64,000 bases of DNA from Tetrastigma voinierianum (lineage: Eukaryota; Streptophyta; Magnoliopsida; Vitales; Vitaceae): assembly GCA_016808115.1 (NCBI GenBank), contig JAEQBH010006814.1, positions 80,540 through 144,539 on the forward strand, written 5' to 3'. Each line of letters begins with the position of its first letter. Within the stretch, counting starts at the first letter, position 1. Below the pieces are notes generated by a model. That model worked only from the letters and a program-made list of their open reading frames with translations. It made no database searches and was not told where the DNA came from. The position numbers and the translations under genes were made by a program. Shown here one piece after another: positions 56,679-64,000 of the stretch.

Positions 56679-57980
56679 TGATTCGTGGCACGGAGGGTAT
56701 CCGGAATCAACAAAATTTATAAACCTAATTTCCTCTCTTTGTCGTAGCATGGCTACTGCGGTATGGTAGCTCCCAGGGTCGAACACGGGGATGGGTTTTC
56801 TTGCCTGAATGATTTGCGGGTTCAAAGGCTAATGATGAATTCAATTTGGATTTTGGGGTTTGATAAAAACAATGAGGGGTAATGTTTGAAAAGTGAAAAT
56901 AAATTAAGTTAAAATGTAAAATAGAACTCCTTTAAGTGTTAGGTCACTGGGGTTGGATTCTAGAGACAGCGAGGGGTTCGAGGTCCTTTCCTCGCATTGG
57001 GAGGTGGCCTATAGTCATCCCTCCCGGGCTCAGATATCTTCATTTAACAATAAAAAGCCAGCCCTCATTAAATCTCTTTAAAAATGGCATCCTTGGCCAC
57101 ATTAAAGCTCTCGATCGATTAAAACACAAGTCACCTTGACTCACCTTACAATGGCTCATAAATGATAACTAACGAACATCAATAGATTTAACATTAAGCA
57201 TCCAATGAGCCCAAAAGCTTACTAAGTAATAACCATTCAAGGTGACTCAAAAGGGATCAAAACCTAAAGTTAAACAGGCAGAACAGTAGTGGCAGTGGAT
57301 ACCTGCGTGAAAAACATGGAACCCCTTAGCTTGCCTCAGGATCCTTTGCCCAGTAGCCTTTTTGGGAAAGGAGTTTGGCTCGCTCGTCCTCCAGTTGTCA
57401 TCTCGGAGGTGTTTAACTAGTGAGAAGGAGAGAAAGTGAGGGAAAAGAGAGAAAATGAAAAAAGAAGCGGGAAAGAGTGTTTAGCTTCCACTAAAAAACT
57501 TTTGTGGATTGAGCAAAAAAGTCTTCTTATAGTGTCTTTTCTGCAGAACTTATAGCGAGAGCCCCTTTACAAAATACCAAAAAAACCAAAAACAAATACT
57601 GTCTGAGGACAAATTGGGAAAGAAAACCAAAAAGGAACAAAGTCGAGGCGTAGGAAGGGTGAGCGGTGGCGAGGGCGAGAGCATTTCACGGGTTGAAATT
57701 TTCACGATACCACTTCTTTTCTTACGCTTTATGCTTCTCTTTCTTAGTTTTTGATTTGCGACTATGAGTTGAACTTAAGATTCTCATGGTTGAGCTTAAT
57801 CCCTATCTATGGTATAAATAGCCTGCAAAAACAACAAAACTTACCACAAAATTTGATTAGTAGTTTTGCTAGGTCCTTAACATGCCAATTAGATTAATTA
57901 AATTTGAAGTTAGTACACAAAAGTGCTCAAAACTACAACATTAATAAGGGTGTAAAATAACACTTTTTGGGTAGTAATCA
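56679..57980 (-). mobile_element. Solo-LTR-like block splitting the integrase
   Basis: The block runs TGATTCGTGG...GTAGTAATCA (TG...CA, 1302 bp). Host integrase ends LGVLWAY before it and continues TTNRKPIG after it. On the minus strand its start TGATTACTACCCAAAAAGTG, then a TTTTACACCC motif, resembles plant Gypsy LTR starts, and a TATA-like ACTATAAGAAGAC lies about 450 bp in. The flanking 5-mers (AGCAG and ACGAC) are not a clear duplication. Confidence 0.7.
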
Positions 57981-58031
57981 ACGACCAACCGGAAGCCAAT
58001 TGGGATGTTGTCGTTCACCCTTACTTACGGG
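57981..58031 (+). pseudogene. Gypsy integrase, resumed fragment
   Basis: ACGACCAACCGG onward encodes TTNRKPIGMLSFTLTYG, the integrase segment that normally follows WAYRT. The hAT terminus begins after the last Gly codon. Confidence 0.85.
58024..58031. repeat. Candidate 8-bp target site of the hAT element
   Basis: CTTACGGG lies directly before the CAAGGATGGAAA terminus. The partner copy would lie beyond the right edge of the window. Confidence 0.5.
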
Positions 58032-58040
58032 CAAGGATGG

Positions 58041-58125
58041 AAATATCGGTTTCGACGGATATATCGGTACTTGGATTTTACGGATATATCGGATATATCG
58101 GAGATATATCGGTGGATATTTTTAC
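58041..58125. promoter_or_regulatory. Subterminal ATATCGG repeats of the hAT element
   Basis: Five copies of ATATCGG, four of them within the longer GGATATATCGG or GATATATCGG form, lie within 85 bp of the terminus. hAT elements such as Ac carry short subterminal repeats bound by their transposase; this role is inferred here from position. Confidence 0.6.
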
Positions 58126-58450
58126 ATGAATTTCGATATATAAAAAATTAACAAAAATACTTTGAAATTGATGGAAAAACTTTATAAAAGTGTAAAAATG
58201 ACATTAATAATGAAATATAAACATTGATATTACATTGTTATGGTCTTTCACCACCCGAAAATGAATCGATGTGGCTCCATTGCAACATTTGATGAAGGAT
58301 CCCATCTTGGTGAAGACAATAGTATACCCGGGACATGGTGTTCCAATAATATTGATTATAAGATCCCGAACATGCCATGCACCAAATGTCTTGACTTGTA
58401 CCCACAACCTCCATGGACTAGGAAATTCGGGGGTTCACCCACATGTTCGT

Positions 58451-61400
58451 TTAAGAGAATCCTTGTTGCATTTGATATGGAATGTGGACTGGCATTTGTT
58501 CAGCATGAGGATAATTTATCATTCCATATTCTTCATCAATGGAAGTCGAAGGATTTGAAGAAGGCTGACCATAAGTCATTGTGTTAGGAGGAAAAATGTT
58601 GCCGTCATTTGATGAATCACTGTATTGAGTGCCAATGCTCATAGATTCAAAACTAGCTGACAATGAATCCTCATTGTGATGTGCCATACTTCATTGTCGA
58701 CCTCTATATGGCTTTCCAATGGCTCCAATACCTAGACCAGCTCTCTTAGACCCGTGGTCTTTATCTTGTGTAACATGTGTGAAATCATATTCACCAGTGA
58801 ATGGACTCAATGGATATTGACTTATTTGTCGATCTGCAATATCTCCACCATCATTTCCAGTATCACTACCATCATTGGTCCCCTCTCTTCTTGAGCCATC
58901 ATAGCCTGTAGTTGAAGTACCTGCAAAACTAGGTCTACTACTATGTTCGGCACTGAATCAAATGAGGTGAGAGTGCATTGACTGAAATGAGTCTCTCGTG
59001 TCTCATTGAAACTTTCACTATGAACTTCTTCAAATAAAACAGAATTGACATCAGCACGGCTTCACCGAACATGTGCAGCAATTCGTGGATCAGGATTTCC
59101 ATCTTCATCATCCAAATTGAGAGGTCTAACCCATTGGAATAATTGATTATCCTCTTCTTCACCAAACTCGGTTGAAATGTCGAGTAAATCAAGGTAATTC
59201 TTTTCAACAACTTTATCTGACTCTGCTTGCATATCACGTATCTTTAGTTTCATGTTATAGTAACAAAAAACAAATTGTTGGAGCTTAGGGTAAGCAAGTC
59301 GATTTCTTTGTTTTGTATGTATTAAAGCAAGTATTGCTCAATTTCTCTCACATCTTTGAAGAATATACGGTTGGAAGAACTTTAATGGCCAAATTCCTCA
59401 ATGTGGGAGTGTGGTTTCCATACATGAACCACCATTCAGCTGTAATAAAAATAAGTAACATTCAAAATCTAATAATAACATGATAATAGACTTTACTTTT
59501 AATGTTTTAATGAGAAATGCTGCTAACAGGAACCATTAAATCTCTTGAGGCTATTCTTTGCTCATCAAGATCCTCTTTTCGCATCTCGAAACATTATAAA
59601 AACGCAAATTGAAAATATACATGTCAAATCGATATAAGTGTAAGTGTAACCAATTAAATTGAATCAATTAAATTAAATTGTAACCAATTGATGTACCTCA
59701 TTTCCAAAATTACAATCTTTTTGTAGTAGTGAAATAGTCTTGCAAATGCCCGTGAAACTGACTTTGAGTAACTTCGGGGTCACCACTAACTCGGAGTCTA
59801 TATTGAAATCTTGGATTCAAATAATATGCAAGTGATTTAGAATTAATTAGTATGTCATAAAAGGAAAGTAATATACATTAAGTGTGATTAAGATATAAAC
59901 AGTTACCTATTGCATGAAGAGGATATTTGAGAGTTTATCTGACGATGCACGTGATTGTTTTGACCGATCTTGGCATTAGCGATTTGATGTAAATTTTACT
60001 TGGTACAGATAAACTCCTTACACAAATGGCATTGTTATAGGGCGACCCGGAATCAACAATGCGAAGAAGCGTATATAGTGGCTCATAGATTGTTACTAGC
60101 TTAGAGACCTTCTCTCAATATGGCATGATCAAACATAAGGCACTTCAACCTGTATCAATGGTCGTCGACTAAACGTGAGAAACGTTTCATCACTAATAAG
60201 ATCTTCTTCAAATCAGCCCTCTTTTTAGAAGACTTTCTAGAGGGCGATCATAATTTATCGCAAATCTTATTTGCCCCTGGGATGCCTGATATCTCACCCG
60301 CGGACCTTTCTCAGCTTTAAACAGCCGTATGATTATGAGTAGAAGTTGGTGATTTTGCGTGCACTGGTAATAATTTTGAAACGGTAGCTCTTTTACCAAT
60401 GTCTTCAAACATCAAGTCAATACAGTGTGTTGCGCATGGAGTCCAATATAAATTGTACTTCTTCATTAGCAACTTTCCCGCCTTCACAAATGCTGATCCA
60501 TTATCTGTAACAATTTGCACAACATTTGCTTCACCAACTTCCTTGATCACGTCCTTCAACAAACCGTAAATGTATTTGTTGTCTTTTATCTTGTCGGATC
60601 ATCTAATAGGACTTGAGGAATATTATTGCTTCCTTCGAATATACGCAAATTAATAATGCTCAATTTCGTGAGCCAGATCCACATCCATGGAGTTATAATC
60701 GTACACCCGTAAGTCTTCCATTTCTCCCTTTGGATGTTCACCATCTTCTATGTCTTTATACTCCATATCAAGTATTTGTTTTGATTTCATATGGAGATGG
60801 TGGCTCTATTCTCATGCCTACAAGTAGAATTAATGAAATTAATTATCTAGTTTTCAGTATAATATAAGATAATAATTTATTATGGCGAAGAGTGATTGTC
60901 ACATATCACTTGTTGTGCACCAATAATCATGTTCTTGAAGTGGTGAGAGTCTGCTTTGTGAGGCGCAACACTCTCATATATGAAGAATTTATTGATTAGT
61001 TGACCCATCGTTTCTTTGATTGCACCACCTTTGAAAAGATTTTTAATGTTCTTTTGTCTTGCTGCAGAAGATTTGTATAATGATGGAGCAAGAGGTGGTG
61101 ATGGATCCAATTGTCTCACACTTTGAGATCTTTACATGCGCCATTGGGATTAGTCGATTACGGTGCTTGAAGAGCTCACACATTGCAATATCTCAATTAG
61201 AAATGAAGTAAATTCGTTTATTTTATAAAATTAATTTAATTTAAATATTTACCCATTTTTCTTTTGTCTCTCATAAATCCTTCTTCTTGTTATCGGTTCC
61301 CGTCGGTAGTTTGATCACACGACATCTTGCTTTCAGCATCGACTCTTTCATGAAGTCATATCGCACCAGGATGCGTATATCGTCTTGCTCTTGCTTCCTC

Positions 61401-61741
61401 CTCATCCTCATCATACGTAGTGAGATAATACATCGCGTCCAAATTGTCTTATAAATCTAGTTCGTGTGAATTTCTTCCTATGTCGGTTGCTTTCTTCGCT
61501 TTTCTTTATTTCTTTGTGGTCTAAAGTTGCTTCATTTCTTGTTTTCACTTAGGATGTACATTTTGGCACTTTTTGTATTAAGTGAGGATCGAATGTGATA
61601 GGTGATATTTAAAGCGGTGATCCCTGCTCCTTATCACCCAGGCCACGATGGTGCATCTTTGTACCATTTCTATTCCCCTCCATATGTGTGCAATATTTCC
61701 ATCTTTGGATCTCGGCCTCCAATATTACTTCCACTAGCCAT
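58451..61741 (-). pseudogene. hAT transposase (BED, DUF659, hATC), broken
   Basis: On the minus strand a start MASGSNIGGRDPKM (ATG at 61741) leads to a degraded BED zinc-finger region. Then come NKFFIYESVAPHKADSHHF and KNMIIGAQQV (60940-61010), and the DUF659 core VTDNGSAFVKAGKLL and WTPCATHCIDLMFEDIG (60395-60515). Next is hATC dimerisation sequence EWWFMYGNHTPTLRNLAIKV (near 59380-59440) and NMKLKIRDMQAESDKVVEKN (59200-59256). The acidic, Ser-rich C-terminus ends at 58451. Introns are likely between blocks. Frame changes and stops, for example after KRATVSKLLPVHAKSPTS, show it is not functional as sequenced. Confidence 0.85.
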
Positions 61742-61949
61742 CCTATTATTATACAATTCAAAATGAATTTATTTTCATATAAAACTACATATTTATTATA
61801 TATATATACACAATATTAACTAATATATAGCAATTTAAAATATTAACTAACATGAAGATTGAATTAATTTATTAATATGCATACATAATATTAACTAATA
61901 TATAACTTCAATTCAAATAACTAACATGAAATGTTAATTAGAATTAATA

Positions 61950-63715
61950 TATTACTAATATATAGTTATTTTAAAGAATACATTACTATTAAATTTATTA
62001 TACTATATAAAACTATAGTATTATATGATATTTACCTTAAAACTAATATACTCTTGTATTTTATAAATTTATAATCTAATGTGAAATTTATAAAAAAAAA
62101 AAAAAACTAATGTATAATTATTTTAAGAGCATTACTATTAAATTTATTATACTATATAAAACTATAGTATTATGTGATATTTACCTTAAAACTATATATA
62201 TTTGTATTTTATGAAATTTATAATCTAATGTGAAATTATAAAAAAAACTAATGTATAGTTATTTTAAAGAATACATTACTATTAAATTTATTATACTATA
62301 AAACTATAGTATTATATGATGTTACCTTAAACTAATATATATTTGTATTTTATAAAAATTTATAATCTAATGTGAAATTATAAAAAAAAGCAATGTATAG
62401 ATTGTATTTTAAAAGAGAATACATTACTATTAAATTTATTATATATATAAAACTATAGTATTATATGATATTTACAGCAAAACTAATATATATTTGTATT
62501 TTATGAAATTTATAATCTAATGTAAATTATAAAAAAAAAAAACTAATGTATAGTTATTTTAAAGAATACATTACTATTAAATTTATTATACTATATAAAA
62601 CTATAGTATTATATGATATTTACCTTAAACTAATATATATTTGTATTTTATGAAATCTATAATCTAATGTGAAATTATAGCTAATGTATAGTTATTTTAA
62701 AAAGAATACATTACTATTAAATTTATTATACTATACTTAAAACTATAAGTATTATATCAAATGTTACCTTCAAAAAAACTAATATATATTTGTATTTTAT
62801 AGATTTATAATATAATGTGAAATTATAAAAAAAACCTAATGTATAGTTATTTTAAAGAATACATTACTATTAAATTTGTTATACTATATAAAACTATAGT
62901 ATTATATGATATTTACCTTAAACTAATATATATTTGTATTTTATGAAATTTATAATCTATTGAATTATAAAAAAAAACCTAATGTATAGTTATTTTAAAG
63001 AATACATTACTATTAAATTTATTATACTATATAAAACTATAGTATTATATGATATTTACCTTAAACTAATATATATTTGTATTTTATGAAATTTATAATC
63101 TAATGTGAAATTATAAAAAAAAAACTAATGTATAGTTATTTTAAAGAATACATCTTATTAAATTTATTATACTATATAAAACTATAGTATTATATGATAT
63201 TTACCTTAAAACTAATATATATTTGTATTTTATGAAATTTATAATCTAATGTGAAATTATAAAAAAAAACTAATGTATAGTTATTTTAAAGAATACATTA
63301 CTATTAAATTTATTATACTATATAAAACCTAAGTATTATATGATATTTTGTAAACTAATATATATTTGTATTTTATGAAATTTATAATCTAATGTGAAAA
63401 TTATAAAAAAAAAAACTAATGTATAGTTATTTTAAAGAATACATTACTAATTAATTTATTATACTATATAAAACTATAGTATTATATGATATTACCTTAA
63501 ACTAATATATATTGTATTTTACAAATTTATAATCTAATGTGAAAGTATAAAAAAAAAAAACTAATATATGGTTATTCTAAAAGAATACATTACTAATAGA
63601 GCACATATACTATATGAAACTATAGTAGTATATATTCTTGCATAAACTAATATATATTTGTATTTTATTAAATTTATAATATAATATGAAATTAAAAAAA
63701 AAACTAATATATAAT
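61950..63715. repeat. ~145-bp AT-rich tandem array, ~12 copies
   Basis: The unit runs CTAATGTATAGTTATTTTAA, AGAATACATTACTATTAAAT, TTATTATACTATATAAAACT, ATAGTATTATATGATATTTA, CCTTAAACTAATATATATTT, GTATTTTATGAAATTTATAA, TCTAATGTGAAATTATAAAA plus an A run. Copies start near 61954, 62107, 62249, 62390, 62541, 62680, 62836, 62979, 63124, 63269, 63415 and 63560. Inner copies are nearly identical; the outer ones are diverged. Length varies mainly at the A run. Confidence 0.95.
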
Positions 63716-64000
63716 TAACATAAATACAAAAATAAATGTAAAACTATTAAGTACACAAAACATAAATAAAATAAGTACATGCATCTTGTTGAAATTTGAA
63801 GCTTGAGCCTTAAACGCTAGAAATTTACACTTTTTTGGAGATATATAACAAAGAAAAAAAAAATTGAGATGAAATAGAAGGTGGAGATGAGTAGAAAGCG
63901 TTTGTGATAAAATGGAGTGATTTTGAGATGTATTTATAAATTTTTAGGTCAAAAGCTATAGGATGAATCCAATATATTTTAAAATTTAATTCTAACCGTT
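63716..64000. other. AT-rich upstream part of the hAT element; no gene
   Basis: No reading frame and no terminal repeat visible before the window ends. The A run at 63853-63865 and ATGTATTTATAAATT near 63928 are compatible with promoter-like sequence but are not diagnostic. Confidence 0.4.

Larger units (their letters stand above)
49700..58031 (+). mobile_element. Non-chromodomain Gypsy (Tat-like), multiply interrupted
   Basis: Plus-strand remnants in order: LTR end and primer site (50258), gag (50590-51550), protease (52020-52260), RT (52500-52960), RNase H (53400-53745), integrase (55860-56678 and 57981-58031). The integrase is split by 56679-57980 and the element is cut at 58031 by the hAT element. 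Another LTR (53772-~55850) separates RNase H from integrase. The primer-site type and Gag fit the Tat/Ogre side of Gypsy rather than chromoviruses (moderate confidence). Its LTR start (roughly 49700) and its 3' end are not established. Confidence 0.8.
58032..64000 (-). mobile_element. hAT DNA transposon, partial (far end outside window)
   Basis: The left terminus CAAGGATGGAAATATCGG resembles the Ac end CAGGGATGAAA. Behind it are a minus-strand hAT transposase remnant (58451-61741) and an array of about twelve 145-bp AT-rich repeats (61950-63715) upstream of the transposase start. No matching CCATCCTTG end is seen before 64000, so the element is over 5.97 kb long. Confidence 0.8.

Noticed and set aside
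60613..60867. 84-residue plus-strand frame in the hAT gene
   Set aside because: Shadow of the minus-strand transposase, whose readable blocks flank it on both sides.
1..64000. Novel defence, CRISPR or biosynthetic gene system
   Set aside because: No cluster of intact host genes exists here. All repeats are explained by tandem satellites or LTR/TIR elements, and none has the unit-spacer form of a CRISPR array.

Overview
The window looks like nuclear DNA of a eudicot plant, probably from a repeat-rich, heterochromatin-like part of a chromosome arm. The reasons are one split gene whose protein matches the plant-only At3g27210-type family, LTR retrotransposons of plant Copia and Gypsy lineages, a plant hAT transposon of the BED/DUF659/hATC type, AT-rich intergenic DNA and a pyrimidine-rich 5' leader. 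There is no sign of bacterial operons, rRNA, intact tRNA genes or CRISPR.

Layout, left to right. (1) 1-3.9 kb: a decayed 42-bp minisatellite, interrupted by a solo LTR (1407-3526). (2) 4.9-20.2 kb: a pair of about 580-bp LTRs enclosing about 5.8 kb of apparently non-coding DNA. That interior is built from two alternating arrays, a ~40-bp repeat and a ~65-bp repeat, and the compound block occurs twice. A 9.5-kb chromodomain-bearing Gypsy element with 3-kb LTRs (8026-17522) sits in the first 65-bp array. (3) 20.2-30 kb: mostly intergenic, with the only host gene, a three-exon At3g27210-like gene (23726-26578) that shows at least one frame disruption in its last exon. (4) 30.1-38.5 kb: a decayed plus-strand Copia element with a 2.26-kb solo LTR (35650-37905, target duplication TACAA) in its 3' part. 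This solo LTR belongs to the same family as the one at 1407-3526, in the opposite orientation. (5) 38.5-40.9 kb: a short tandem duplication, a probable tRNA-derived SINE, a hairpin and a MITE-like unit. (6) 40.9-49.6 kb: a minus-strand Copia of a related family (target duplication CAAAC), carrying a ~1.95-kb inverted-repeat element and a 212-bp internal tandem duplication. (7) 49.6-58.0 kb: a non-chromodomain Gypsy element whose RNase H-integrase region is split three times: by an LTR plus primer-binding site (53772-~55850), by a TG...CA solo-LTR-like block (56679-57980) and by a hAT transposon. (8) 58.0-64.0 kb: that hAT element. It has an Ac-like terminus with subterminal ATATCGG repeats, a broken minus-strand transposase, and an array of about twelve 145-bp AT-rich repeats. 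Its far end lies beyond the window.

The host gene is the only likely functional protein gene. Everything else is mobile DNA in nested layers, so the order of insertions can be read from which element interrupts which. No transposon open reading frame is intact. Small insertions and deletions are common throughout, including in the host gene, so assembly error must be separated from real decay before any pseudogene call is trusted.
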